Positions 1 to 8,494 of a DNA stretch of 64,000 nt are shown one piece after another. The translations under genes were made by a program, and so were the position numbers. Source of the stretch: an uncultured Roseburia sp. (GTDB taxonomy: Bacteria > Bacillota > Clostridia > Lachnospirales > Lachnospiraceae); NCBI GenBank assembly GCA_934292805.1, contig CAKQXQ010000003.1:31181-95180 (forward strand), given 5' to 3'. Within the stretch, counting starts at the first letter, position 1, and the number at the start of each line of letters is the position of its first letter. A model generated the notes under the pieces. The model was not told the DNA's origin and ran no database searches. It saw nothing but the letters and a program-made list of their open reading frames with translations.

Positions 1-537
1 GATCGCATGACCCTGCTCCGTACCAAAATACCAGTAAAGAATTGCCACAAGGATTACGCAGAACAGAATACATGTTGTGAAAACACGGATTCTGGATGCG
101 GTGGAGTCCGAAATATAACGTAAAGAAACAACAAGCCCATATTTATCAACACTGACCGCCTGATTGGAGCTTCCCATAATATTTAAGTTGACAGAATACA
201 GGGAAATCTGTGTCAGGATACTGGCAAGGATTCCCGGAATACCAAGAGCAGTATGCAGCATACCGGTGATAAAACCGGCTGCCATTCCGGCTAAAAATGC
301 AAAAATCAAAGCAAGCCATGGATTCATGCCGCCACGGATCAGCATAACAGCGACTGCACCGCCGGTTGCCATGGAACCATCTACAGTCAGGTCGGCAAAG
401 TCAAGTAATTTGTATGTAATATAGACTCCAAGTGCAAGGAGTCCCCAGATCAGTCCCTGGACACAGGCACCCGGCATGGAGCGGAACAGTGCCAGGGGAC
501 TTAAAGAAGCCAGATAAGTTGTTAAAGTGATATTCAT
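1..537 (-). CDS. ABC transporter permease, 5' part only (runs off the window)
   Basis: Reverse-complement reading gives an open frame of 179 codons from ATG at 537 to the window edge. It begins MNITLTTYLASL and is dominated by hydrophobic helices with the motif DFADLTVDGSMATGG, typical of the LivH-like permeases that work with TrpX-type binding proteins. A GGAGAG ribosome site lies 7 bases upstream of the ATG. It follows the lipoprotein gene on the same strand, so the two probably form one uptake transporter with an ATPase gene beyond the window. The substrate cannot be read from sequence: family members have been linked to tryptophan or other small organic molecules. The C-terminus is missing only because the window ends. 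Confidence 0.85.
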   Translation of the reverse strand, partial: MNITLTTYLASLSPLALFRSMPGACVQGLIWGLLALGVYITYKLLDFADLTVDGSMATGGAVAVMLIRGGMNPWLALIFAFLAGMAAGFITGMLHTALGIPGILASILTQISLYSVNLNIMGSSNQAVSVDKYGLVVSLRYISDSTASRIRVFTTCILFCVILVAILYWYFGTEQGHAI

Positions 538-571
538 AAAACACATCTCTCCATTTATTTATATTTTCAGA

Positions 572-611
572 AAAATGCCTGCTGACTTTAGAAAAAGCCT
601 GCAGGCATTTT
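572..611 (-). terminator. Intercistronic stem-loop between binding protein and permease
   Basis: An 11-bp perfect inverted repeat (572-582 with 601-611, core GCAGGC/GCCTGC) with an 18-base loop lies between the stop of the lipoprotein gene and the start of the permease gene. On the minus strand the second arm ends in TTTTT. This resembles a leaky terminator or a 3' mRNA-stabilising structure, which would let the binding protein be made in excess over the permease. Confidence 0.6.
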
Positions 612-654
612 AAAATGCTGCTTAACTGAACAAAAACCTCAGTGGATAAAAACA

Positions 655-1677
655 TCATTCTGTTTCAATTGCAACATAGTCATCCGGTACGGTAATGCCG
701 AGTGTAGAACAGATATCTGCATTATATTCTTTCGTTACCTGTGGTGCATACTGAACATCCATTGTTGTGATATCCGCACCATTTACAAGAATGTCATAAG
801 CCATCTGGCCGGCTGCATATCCGATGTCGTAATAACTGATGGAAAGAGTAGCAACTCCGCAACCGGAGCAGATACCTTCTTCGCCGGCGATGATCGGGAT
901 GCCTGCAGGAAGAGCAATATTATTAATCGTCTCTGTGTTATTCGCCATAGTGTTATCAGTTGGGATATAAAGTACATCTGCCTCAGCAACTGCTGTCTGT
1001 ACAACAGAAGTGATATCGTTGGAATCAGCAACGGTGTATTCTTTATAAGCAATACCGTCAGCATCAAGTGCCTTCTCAATCTCTGTTGCCTGGAACTTTG
1101 AGTTCGGTTCTGCGGAACAGTAAAGAATGCCGACAGTCTTTACATCCGGGAATAATTCTTTGATCATGGCTTCCTGATCGGAAAGTGGTGCAAGGTCAGA
1201 AGTTCCGGATACATTCGTACCGGTAGCTCCGGTCCAGTCATCAATCTCAAGTGCAGTAGCATAATCTGTAACGGATGTTCCGAGTACCGGGATCGTGCTT
1301 GTTGCAGCAGCAGCACACTGAAGAGCAGTTGTTGCGTTTGCGAGGATCAGGTCGTAATCGGAAGCTACGAAATTATTGGCGATCGTTGCACAATTGGCCT
1401 GTTCTCCCTGTGCATTCTGCAGATCAAAAGTAACATTGTCCGCACCAAGAAGCTCTGTAAGTGCATCCTCAAAACCCTGTGATGCAGCATCCAGTGCCGG
1501 GTGCTCTAACTGCTGTAAAATACCGATCGTATACTTTGTGTCACCAGTAGAAGCAGTCTCGGTTACTGCAGGAGTGGTCTTTTCTCTTTCATTGGAAGTT
1601 TCACTTCCGCAGGCTGTCATGGAAACAGCCATTGCAGCTGCCATCATGACAGAAAAAAATCTGTTCATCTTTTTCAT
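655..1677 (-). CDS. ABC transporter substrate-binding lipoprotein, TrpX-like
   Basis: The protein has 340 residues from ATG at 1677, preceded by GGAGAAAAG. An in-frame ATG at 1701 exists but lacks a ribosome site and lies before the signal peptide. The N-terminus is a lipoprotein signal: KK, a hydrophobic run, then the lipobox MTACG. The mature part begins YTIGILQQLEHPALDAA and continues as a two-lobed periplasmic-binding fold of the PF04392 type, with LILANATTAL and VGILYCSAEPNS. It should sit on the outer face of the membrane and deliver a small ligand to the adjacent permease. Ligand identity is unknown: tryptophan-like or nucleoside-like ligands are possible from family knowledge. Confidence 0.9.
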   Translation of the reverse strand: MKKMNRFFSVMMAAAMAVSMTACGSETSNEREKTTPAVTETASTGDTKYTIGILQQLEHPALDAASQGFEDALTELLGADNVTFDLQNAQGEQANCATIANNFVASDYDLILANATTALQCAAAATSTIPVLGTSVTDYATALEIDDWTGATGTNVSGTSDLAPLSDQEAMIKELFPDVKTVGILYCSAEPNSKFQATEIEKALDADGIAYKEYTVADSNDITSVVQTAVAEADVLYIPTDNTMANNTETINNIALPAGIPIIAGEEGICSGCGVATLSISYYDIGYAAGQMAYDILVNGADITTMDVQYAPQVTKEYNADICSTLGITVPDDYVAIETE

Positions 1678-1704
1678 AATCTTTTCTCCAATCTCATGCA
1701 AATT

Positions 1705-1722
1705 TAATGCTTTAAAGCATTA
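1705..1722. promoter_or_regulatory. 18-bp perfect palindrome, candidate operator
   Basis: TAATGCTTTAAAGCATTA is a perfect 18-bp palindrome between the -10 box (1741-1746) and the start codon (1677) of the binding-protein gene. It lies just downstream of the expected transcription start. The position suits a dimeric repressor, though in RNA it could also form a short hairpin. Confidence 0.55.
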
Positions 1723-1740
1723 CCACTTTTAATTGATAGA

Positions 1741-1769
1741 ATTATAAACGTTTACCATAGAATAGTCAA
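1741..1769 (-). promoter_or_regulatory. Sigma-A promoter of the ABC transporter operon
   Basis: On the minus strand TTGACT (1764-1769) and a perfect TATAAT (1741-1746) are separated by 17 bases. It is the best promoter match in the window and faces the binding-protein gene, giving a 5' leader of roughly 55-60 bases. Confidence 0.85.
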
Positions 1770-1797
1770 CCTTAAAATAAGTATTTCCAAGTTTGTC

Positions 1798-2040
1798 CGT
1801 TCAAAGATGAACTGCTCCGCCCTGTGTGTCTGCTTGTAACAAACGCTGTTCGCACCTCTAGTGGGTGTAAATGCTGCTATCGGCATTGGATATTGCACCC
1901 CTAAAATAAGAAACACTGCGTTTAGATTATTTTAGGGGTGCCCTTCTGCCTGGATAGCAGCATTAACGCCCACACGATGTACTCACGAAGCCGTTTGGTT
2001 ACAAGCAGACACACAGGGCGGAACTGTCCATCTCTGAACG
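1798..2040. repeat. 243-bp imperfect palindrome in the gene-free gap 1702-2277
   Basis: The left arm (from 1798, CGTTCA) and the right arm (ending 2040, TGAACG) are reverse complements over most of their length. Matching blocks include CCGCCCTGTGTGTCTGCTTG on the left with its complement on the right, TGCTGCTATC with GATAGCAGCA, and an inner 15-bp perfect stem, 1895-1909 with 1927-1941 (GCACCCCTAAAATAA). A further AAAC/GTTT pair lies inside the loop. No convincing protein is encoded. It could be a MITE-like non-autonomous element, a large structured RNA or a strong transcriptional boundary. I recognise no known family and no clear target-site duplication. The rest of the gap (2041-2277) shows nothing further that I can support. 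Confidence 0.7.
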
Positions 2041-2277
2041 AACAGAAACAATCTAGAAAGCAAAAAGGGACACCGGATAAATACCACAATTTGAACATTT
2101 CCATAAACAAGCATGCATCTGCCCACCGGGGGAAACTGGGTTCTGTACCTATATGAGAATATAAAAGCGATAAAGAATGGGAAGCTTTTTATCTTCATTT
2201 TATTTTAAGAAAAAATTTATGGTTTCCAATGGGAAAAAGTGTTAGGATGGTCACTGGAGAGATTTGGAAAGGATTTT

Positions 2278-2988
2278 ATGAAAATAAAAGAAATTCTGAC
2301 CGGTGTATTGTTTCCACCGCACTGTCCGCTTTGTGATGAGCTGATACCGGTTGGCGAGACTGCCTGTGCTGCATGCAGGAAGAAGGTGCAGTACATAAAA
2401 GAACCTTCGTGTAAGAAATGTGGCAAGCCTCTTGAAAATCCGAGGCAGGAATACTGCACAGACTGTGGCAGAAAAAAGCATCAGTTCGACCAGGGAAAGG
2501 CAGTTTTTGTCTATCAGGGACAGATCAGGCAGTCAATGTACCGCTTTAAATATAATAATAAGAGGGAATATGCGGGATTTTATGCGTCAGAAGCGATGAA
2601 ACTATATGAAAGATGGATCGAAGACCGGGGGATCGATGTGATCGTTCCGGTCCCGATGTACCGTCTGAAGCAAAAAGGACGCGGATATAACCAGGCAGAG
2701 ACATTTGCAGTGGCACTTGCAAGGGAGTGCGGGCTGCCTGTAGATGCCGGACTGGTGAGGAGAAAACGGAATACAACACCGCAGAAGGAATTGAATGATC
2801 TGGAACGGAAGAAGAATCTGGAGAATGCATTTGGCATCACGAAAGAGACTTTGGATTATAAAAACGTGCTTGTCGTGGATGATATTTATACGACCGGAAG
2901 TACAGTGGATGCGGTTGCAAAAGTTCTGAAGGAGGCAGGTGCAGAAAAGGTTTGTTTCCTTTGCATCAGTATCGGTGAAGGGTTTTAA
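2278..2988 (+). CDS. comF: ComF family protein (phosphoribosyltransferase-like)
   Basis: The protein has 236 residues from ATG at 2278, with GGAAAGG six bases upstream. An in-frame start at 2239 adds only 13 non-family residues. The N-terminus carries the ComF zinc-binding cysteines (CPLCDE, CAAC, CKKCGKPL, CTDCGRK). The C-terminus has a type I phosphoribosyltransferase fold with the PRPP loop VLVVDDIYTTGSTVDA. ComF homologues are cytoplasmic and linked to DNA uptake and single-strand DNA handling. The gene stands alone here, with no comFA beside it, so a role in transformation is only inferred from the family. Confidence 0.9.
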   Translation: MKIKEILTGVLFPPHCPLCDELIPVGETACAACRKKVQYIKEPSCKKCGKPLENPRQEYCTDCGRKKHQFDQGKAVFVYQGQIRQSMYRFKYNNKREYAGFYASEAMKLYERWIEDRGIDVIVPVPMYRLKQKGRGYNQAETFAVALARECGLPVDAGLVRRKRNTTPQKELNDLERKKNLENAFGITKETLDYKNVLVVDDIYTTGSTVDAVAKVLKEAGAEKVCFLCISIGEGF

Positions 2989-3010
2989 AAGTGCATAAGG
3001 CTTTTTTTCT

Positions 3011-3038
3011 TTGAAAATAAGGCATACTGTGTTATAAT
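3011..3038 (+). promoter_or_regulatory. Sigma-A promoter of the cdaA region
   Basis: TTGAAA (3011-3016), a 16-base spacer and TATAAT (3033-3038), with a TG one base upstream of the -10 (extended -10). It lies 23 bases after the comF stop and faces the following membrane-protein genes. The roughly 100-base leader contains a 7-bp inverted repeat, TATTGCG (3056-3062) with CGCAATA (3092-3098). Confidence 0.75.
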
Positions 3039-3150
3039 GCATTATAACAATGTATTATTGCGTCTAAAATCAGGAAAAGTGATAAAATTGCCGCAATAAA
3101 GAGGTGTTTTAGAGCAATCGCTTCACGCTGTACAGAATAGGAGAAACGGT

Positions 3151-3576
3151 ATGGTCAACGAGGAACGTTTACATTATATGATTAAGATGGCCGAATTCGA
3201 TAAGAATGAGGGGAAAGAATGCAGGCCGATGATACAGTATGCAAGGAAGGATTATATTTCCATGAGACTTCTTGGAAGCTTTGTATATGGGACGATCGGT
3301 TTTATGATCGTGTTTGCAATGTGGGCGGTCTACTCGACAGACCGGCTGATGGCAGAGATCAATACGATGGATATTAAAGGATTTCTCGTATCCATTTTTG
3401 TGAAATATGTTTTGTTTCTGATCTTTTATTTTGCAGTGACATATGCTGTTTACAACCGGAGATATACCAGAGGACGGAAGAAGGTCAAGAAATACTACAG
3501 CAATTTGAAGAAGCTCAGTCAGATTTATGAACGGGAAGAAAAGCTTAGAACATCCGACAGCAGAGACTGGGATTAG
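3151..3576 (+). CDS. Small membrane protein of unknown function
   Basis: The protein has 141 residues from ATG at 3151, preceded by AGGAGAAACGGT. The first 45 residues are charged. Two hydrophobic helices follow (about residues 47-66 and 84-106), and the C-terminal tail is very basic then acidic (RRYTRGRKKVKKYY). I do not recognise the family. It is the first gene after the promoter at 3011 and is 15 bases from the next membrane-protein gene, so it is probably co-transcribed with cdaA, cdaR and glmM. An accessory role in c-di-AMP or envelope control would be a guess from position only. Confidence 0.7.
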   Translation: MVNEERLHYMIKMAEFDKNEGKECRPMIQYARKDYISMRLLGSFVYGTIGFMIVFAMWAVYSTDRLMAEINTMDIKGFLVSIFVKYVLFLIFYFAVTYAVYNRRYTRGRKKVKKYYSNLKKLSQIYEREEKLRTSDSRDWD

Positions 3577-3591
3577 GCCAAGGAGGCAGGA

Positions 3592-4593
3592 ATGACAACA
3601 CTATTAGAATTAAAAGAAAAACTGACCCGTTTTTACGGCAAGTATGAAGTATATATCACACCGGTCATCAAGTTTGTGATGGCACTTTTTACATTTCTCA
3701 TGATCAACAGCAGCATCGGATATATGAAGACCATCAGCAGGGTGCCTATAGCACTGATCCTTGCACTGGTATGTTCCGTGCTTCCATTAAATGGACTGAT
3801 TTTACTGGCAGCAGTAGTCATACTTTTAGATTTCTATGCGTTATCGATCGAAGTCTGCATTGTCGGACTGCTCTTATTTGCAGCAATTTATTTCATATAT
3901 TTTCGTTTTTCCCCAAAGAGTGGATTCAATGCAGTGCTTACACCGATCTGTTTTAAACTGCGTATCCCATATGTGGTTCCGGTTGGAACAGGACTTTTGG
4001 GTGAGATCCAGTCAGTGGTTTCTGTGGCATGCGGAGTGATCGTATACTTTTTCATCCGCGGAGTGAGTGAGAATAAGACAGCGTTAAGTGATGCGGCAGA
4101 GGAAACGGATTCTTCTGTTTCCAAGATCGTCGTGGCATTGAACCAGCTTGTAGGCAATAAGGAAATGTATCTGGTACTTGTGATCTTTATTATTGCAGTA
4201 GTTCTTGTTTATATGATCCGCAGGCAGAATATCGAGCATGCGTGGACAGCTGCACTCGTGACCGGGATCGCATTTGAAGCGATCGGACTGACAGTCGGAT
4301 ATATCCTTCTTGGAATGCCGGGTAAGATTGCCGGCGTGATCATCGGAAGTGTTTTTTCTGCAGCGATCGCATTTGTATTGCAGTTTTTCTTCTTCAATCT
4401 GGATTACTCAAGAATCGAGAGGCTGCAGTTTGAAGATGATGATTATTACTATTATGTGAAAGCGATTCCGAAGTCCCTTGTGACTGAAAAGGATATGAAG
4501 ATCAAGCGTTTTAATGGTAAGACCGAGAAGGAACGCCTGAACAAGAAGAAATTCGCAGAAGAAATGGAAATCGATGAAAATTTATTAGACTAA
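3592..4593 (+). CDS. Polytopic membrane protein upstream of cdaA, unknown function
   Basis: The protein has 333 residues with a strong AAGGAGG site just before ATG 3592. About eight or nine hydrophobic helices fill residues 20-270. The cytoplasmic-looking tail is rich in Asp/Tyr (EDDDYYYYVKAIPKS) and then Lys/Glu. No family name is certain. It lies 19 bases before the diadenylate cyclase gene on the same transcript. The tail following the last helix suggests an interaction or regulatory surface rather than a transporter substrate site, but this is inference. Confidence 0.75.
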   Translation: MTTLLELKEKLTRFYGKYEVYITPVIKFVMALFTFLMINSSIGYMKTISRVPIALILALVCSVLPLNGLILLAAVVILLDFYALSIEVCIVGLLLFAAIYFIYFRFSPKSGFNAVLTPICFKLRIPYVVPVGTGLLGEIQSVVSVACGVIVYFFIRGVSENKTALSDAAEETDSSVSKIVVALNQLVGNKEMYLVLVIFIIAVVLVYMIRRQNIEHAWTAALVTGIAFEAIGLTVGYILLGMPGKIAGVIIGSVFSAAIAFVLQFFFFNLDYSRIERLQFEDDDYYYYVKAIPKSLVTEKDMKIKRFNGKTEKERLNKKKFAEEMEIDENLLD

Positions 4594-4612
4594 TAAAAGG
4601 AAGTGGACATAA

Positions 4613-5515
4613 GTGCACAATTTTGGCGTTATAATGCAGGCATTTTTTCAAAAAGCGGTGTCATATCTGACACTACAGATCTCGTTTACGGATATTGTTG
4701 AGATTATCATCATATCGGTTCTGATCTACTATATGCTGGTATGGATCAAGGATACAAGAGCATGGATGCTTTTACGAGGTATTCTTGTGATCCTTGGCTT
4801 TGTGCTGCTTGCAGTTTTATTTGAAATGAATACGATCGTCTGGATTGCAGATAAGCTGTTCAGCGTGGCGATGATGGCACTGGTTGTCATTTTCCAGCCG
4901 GAGATGCGTAAAGCACTCGAGAACCTGGGACGTAAGAATATCCTGACGAATCTTCTGAATTTTGAATTTGGCAAAGAAGATACCGGCAAGTTTTCGGATA
5001 AGACGATCACAGAGCTGGTAAAAGCCTGCTATGAGATGGGAAAGGTGAAAACCGGTGCACTCATCGTTGTGGAGGATGAGATCGTCTTGACGGAGTATGA
5101 GAGAACCGGTATTGCAGTAGATGGTCTTCTGACAAGCCAGCTTCTTATTAATATTTTCGAGAAAAACACACCATTGCATGATGGTGCAGTTATCGTGCGC
5201 GGAGACAGGATCGTATCGGCAACCTGTTATCTTCCGCTTACAGATTCCCAGGATATCAGTAAGGATCTTGGAACAAGACACCGTGCAGCGGTTGGTATCA
5301 GTGAGGTGAGTGATTCCCTTACGATCGTTGTGTCCGAGGAAACCGGCAGAGTGTCGATCGCTCTGGAAGGAGAATTATACCGGAACGTAGATGCTGAATT
5401 CTTAAAGAATAAGCTTTCCTATATTCAGAAACGTGAACAGGAAGATACGAAGAAGAAATCATTGAGAAGGAGGCTTTTAGATGTTACAAAAATTCAGAAA
5501 CAAAGTCATGAATAA
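4613..5515 (+). CDS. cdaA: Diadenylate cyclase CdaA (c-di-AMP synthase)
   Basis: The protein has 300 residues from a GTG at 4613 (AAGGAAG site nine bases upstream). ATG 4634 is a possible alternative start that would drop seven residues. Three N-terminal transmembrane helices (about 20-95) are followed by a DAC domain with the catalytic signatures DGA at residues 190-192 and RHR at 222-224. It joins two ATP into the second messenger c-di-AMP at the inner membrane face. It is followed by its regulator cdaR and then glmM, the conserved Firmicutes order. The cyclase is therefore tied to potassium and turgor control and to peptidoglycan precursor supply. Confidence 0.97.
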   Translation: MHNFGVIMQAFFQKAVSYLTLQISFTDIVEIIIISVLIYYMLVWIKDTRAWMLLRGILVILGFVLLAVLFEMNTIVWIADKLFSVAMMALVVIFQPEMRKALENLGRKNILTNLLNFEFGKEDTGKFSDKTITELVKACYEMGKVKTGALIVVEDEIVLTEYERTGIAVDGLLTSQLLINIFEKNTPLHDGAVIVRGDRIVSATCYLPLTDSQDISKDLGTRHRAAVGISEVSDSLTIVVSEETGRVSIALEGELYRNVDAEFLKNKLSYIQKREQEDTKKKSLRRRLLDVTKIQKQSHE

Positions 5516-6764
5516 TCTTGGGCTGAAACTTCTTGCCGTGTTTTTTGCAGTGATACTCTGGGTAGTGGTTGTCAACATCGATGATCCGAGCCAGACAAGA
5601 CAGTATACAACCAGTGTTTCTCTGGAAAATAAATCCTATATTTCTTCAAATGGGAAATGGGCAGATTATCTGAACGGAAAGAATACGATCACGTTCAGTG
5701 TTTATGCAAAACGTTCGATCCATCAGAATTTGTCCAATTCAAACTTTACTGCAACTGCTGATGCTGAGAAGATCGAATATAATGAACAGAGCGGCACTTA
5801 CAGGGTACCGGTGTCAGTTACCTGCAATAGAAATACCAACAACATAACGATCACTTCCAAAGAGCTGTATCTGGATCTGGAGCTTGAAGATTCCGCATCC
5901 AAACAGTTCCCGATCAAGGCAGGCACAACAGGAACCGTAGCGGCAGGATGTGCACTTGGCAGTGTGGAGATCACAGATGCCAACGTAATGAAGGTATCAG
6001 GACCGGCTTCCGTTGTGAACCAGATCGATACCGTTGCAGCAACGATCAACGTAGATGGCATGTCCGCAGATATTGCAGACCGTGTAACACCTGTATTCTA
6101 TGATTCGGATGGTGAGATCGTAGATACAACGAAGCTGACACTCAGCGTGAGCACAGTAAATATCAGTGCCCAGATTTTAAATACAAAGGATGTAAGCCTT
6201 GAATTCCAGACAATGGGAACACCGGAGGAAGGTTATGAAGAAGGCGAGATCACATACGATCCACAGACTGTACGAATCAAAGGTGAGGCAGCAGTTTTAA
6301 ATACAGTCAACAAGATCACAATCCCTGCAGAAGTACTTGATCTGACAGGTGCAAAAGCAGATATTGAGAAGACCGTTGATATTTCCACCTATCTTCCGTT
6401 TGGAACAGCACTTGTACTAAGTGCGGATTCCAAGATCAATGTTGTTGTTGAGGTGGAAGCAGTCAAGTCAAAAACATTACAGATCCCGGTAGCAAATATC
6501 CAGACGGTCGGTCTTGACACAGATGAACATATCACGTATGAAGACGACGTGCTCATAGTGAATGTGACAGGAAGAACCAGTGTAGTGGACGCATTGGATG
6601 AAAAAACGATCACAGCAAGTATAGATGTGTCCGGACTTCGTATGGGGGCACACAGCCTGCAGGCGACAGTTGAGTTAGACAGTGATCTGTTGAAATTCGA
6701 AAATCCAACCATCTCATTTACAATCGAGAAAAAAAGTGAGACACAGGATACATCAGATAATTAA
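5481..6764 (+). CDS. cdaR: CdaA regulator CdaR (YbbR-domain protein)
   Basis: The protein has 427 residues and starts inside the end of cdaA (35-bp overlap), with GAAGGAGG upstream, so translation is probably coupled. One N-terminal helix (about 12-31, LLAVFFAVILWVVVV) anchors an extracellular chain of about four beta-rich YbbR repeats. Family members bind CdaA at the membrane and modulate c-di-AMP synthesis. The last residues (KKSETQDTSDN) are hydrophilic. There is no sign of truncation compared with the usual 400-480 residues. Confidence 0.93.
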   Translation: MLQKFRNKVMNNLGLKLLAVFFAVILWVVVVNIDDPSQTRQYTTSVSLENKSYISSNGKWADYLNGKNTITFSVYAKRSIHQNLSNSNFTATADAEKIEYNEQSGTYRVPVSVTCNRNTNNITITSKELYLDLELEDSASKQFPIKAGTTGTVAAGCALGSVEITDANVMKVSGPASVVNQIDTVAATINVDGMSADIADRVTPVFYDSDGEIVDTTKLTLSVSTVNISAQILNTKDVSLEFQTMGTPEEGYEEGEITYDPQTVRIKGEAAVLNTVNKITIPAEVLDLTGAKADIEKTVDISTYLPFGTALVLSADSKINVVVEVEAVKSKTLQIPVANIQTVGLDTDEHITYEDDVLIVNVTGRTSVVDALDEKTITASIDVSGLRMGAHSLQATVELDSDLLKFENPTISFTIEKKSETQDTSDN

Positions 6765-6829
6765 CAGTTAAAAGCGAAAGACTTCTGATCTGTCAGAGAT
6801 AAAATAAAAAGCAAAGCGAGGAATAAGAT

Positions 6830-8179
6830 ATGGCAAGAATGTTTGGTACAGATGGTGTCCGCGGAGTTGCAGGCTCTGAACTTACAATTGAACTGGCAAC
6901 AAAATTAGGTCAGGCAGGAGCCTATGTCCTGACAAAAGAACAGGAGCATCAGGCAACAATTATTGTCGGATGTGATACAAGAATTTCCGGTGGAATGCTT
7001 GCAAGTGCACTTATGGCAGGTATCTGTTCGGTTGGAGCAAATGCGATTTTTGTTGGCGTGATGCCGACACCGGCAATCGCATATCTCACAAGGAAACACA
7101 AAGTTGATGCCGGAGTTGTGATCTCTGCGTCCCACAATCCGATGGAATTCAATGGAATCAAGTTTTTTAATGGAGAAGGCTATAAACTTCCTGATGAGCT
7201 GGAAGACGAGATCGAAGCATTGATCAAAAATAATATGAAAGATGTAGTACTTCCGGTTGGTTCAGGTGTTGGTAAAATCGAATACCGCTTTGATTTAAGA
7301 GATGAATATGTAAGATTTCTGGAGAAATGTGTTCCGTTAGATCTGCACGGAATGAAGATCGTGATCGACTGTGCAGAGGGAGCATCCCATTATACATCTG
7401 TAAAAGCTTTGACAGATCTCGGCGCAGATCTTGTGGCAATCCATACAAATCCGGATGGAACGAATATTAATGCAAACTGTGGTTCTACCCATATGGATGA
7501 GCTGCGTGCCCGTGTGGTTTATGAGAAGGCGGCAGTCGGCCTTGCTTTTGACGGAGATGCAGACAGAATGCTTGCAGTGGATGAGAATGGCAATCTTGTA
7601 GATGGTGACCAGATCATGGCGATCTGCGGCAACTATATGAAAGAAAAAGGAACCTTAAAGAAAGACACGATCGTTGTAACCGTTATGACGAATCTTGGCT
7701 TTACCCTGATGGGTGAAAAGCAGGGAATCCATATCGAGAAGACGAAGGTCGGTGACCGTTATGTTCTTGAGAATATGAGAGAGAATGGTTATAATATCGG
7801 TGGTGAACAGTCCGGACATGTTATTTTCCTGGATGATAACACAACAGGAGACGGACTTTTAAGTGCACTGCATCTGCTTGAAGTAATGGTTAATACAGGA
7901 AAGCCATTGTCAGAACTGGCTTCAATCATGGAAGTACTTCCACAGGCACTTGTGAACGCTAAGGTTCCAAACCATAAAAAAGAGAAGTTCATGGATTATC
8001 AGGAGATCGCCGATGCGATCGCTGAAGTTGAGAAGAAGTTCAACGGAGAAGGAAGGGTTCTGATCCGTCCATCCGGAACAGAGCCTCTGGTACGTGTTAT
8101 GATCGAAGGAAAAGACCAGAAAGTGATCGATGAAGAGGCAAGAAAGCTTGCAGAACTTATTACAAGAATTATGTTATAG
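6830..8179 (+). CDS. glmM: Phosphoglucosamine mutase GlmM
   Basis: The protein has 449 residues, a normal length. The catalytic serine loop SASHNP places Ser at residue 101, the metal site is DGDADR at 241-246, and the C-terminal phosphate-binding loop is RPSGTEPLVRVM. It converts glucosamine-6-phosphate to glucosamine-1-phosphate for UDP-GlcNAc, feeding peptidoglycan and the N-acetylated sugars used by the downstream polysaccharide genes. In Bacillus and relatives GlmM binds and inhibits CdaA, which fits this gene order. The start MARMFGTDGVRG is the family consensus. Confidence 0.97.
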   Translation: MARMFGTDGVRGVAGSELTIELATKLGQAGAYVLTKEQEHQATIIVGCDTRISGGMLASALMAGICSVGANAIFVGVMPTPAIAYLTRKHKVDAGVVISASHNPMEFNGIKFFNGEGYKLPDELEDEIEALIKNNMKDVVLPVGSGVGKIEYRFDLRDEYVRFLEKCVPLDLHGMKIVIDCAEGASHYTSVKALTDLGADLVAIHTNPDGTNINANCGSTHMDELRARVVYEKAAVGLAFDGDADRMLAVDENGNLVDGDQIMAICGNYMKEKGTLKKDTIVVTVMTNLGFTLMGEKQGIHIEKTKVGDRYVLENMRENGYNIGGEQSGHVIFLDDNTTGDGLLSALHLLEVMVNTGKPLSELASIMEVLPQALVNAKVPNHKKEKFMDYQEIADAIAEVEKKFNGEGRVLIRPSGTEPLVRVMIEGKDQKVIDEEARKLAELITRIML

Positions 8180-8223
8180 AAAAACTCGGAGAATTTGGGG
8201 TTGAAATTTGGAGGGAATATGAC

Positions 8224-8487
8224 ATGGTAAGTCAGAAAGTAGTAATAAAGAACCCAACCGGTCTTCATTTGAGGCCGGCGGGGATCTTATGTAAGGATGC
8301 GATGCAGTATAAGTCGCATATTACATTTCGTTATGGAAATAATATTGCAAATGCCAAGAGTGTTCTGAGTGTTCTCGGTGCATGCATTAAGTCAGGGGAT
8401 GAGATTGAACTGATGTGTGAAGGGGAAGATGAGGAAGCCGCACTGGCAGCGATCGTTGGTGCGATCGAAGACGGATTGGGAGAATAG
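8224..8487 (+). CDS. HPr phosphocarrier protein
   Basis: The protein has 87 residues after a TTTGGAGGG site. The active-site histidine is His15 (GLHLRPAG) and the HPr-kinase target serine is Ser46 (NAKSVLSV), so both the PTS phosphoryl-transfer site and the carbon-catabolite regulatory site are kept. This makes a true HPr more likely than Crh, which lacks His15. It sits between glmM and a polysaccharide glycosyltransferase with no PTS enzyme I nearby. This may be the main ptsH of the genome or a second copy; that cannot be told from this window. Confidence 0.93.
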   Translation: MVSQKVVIKNPTGLHLRPAGILCKDAMQYKSHITFRYGNNIANAKSVLSVLGACIKSGDEIELMCEGEDEEAALAAIVGAIEDGLGE

Positions 8488-8494
8488 AGGAAAG

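Noticed and set aside
1922..2198. Several short open frames on both strands inside the palindrome region
   Set aside because: They arise from the inverted repeat itself, resemble no protein and lack start signals.
8417..8494. Upstream extension of the first GT2 gene
   Set aside because: It overlaps the HPr gene in another frame and is unlike GT2 proteins; TTG 8495 fits the family start.
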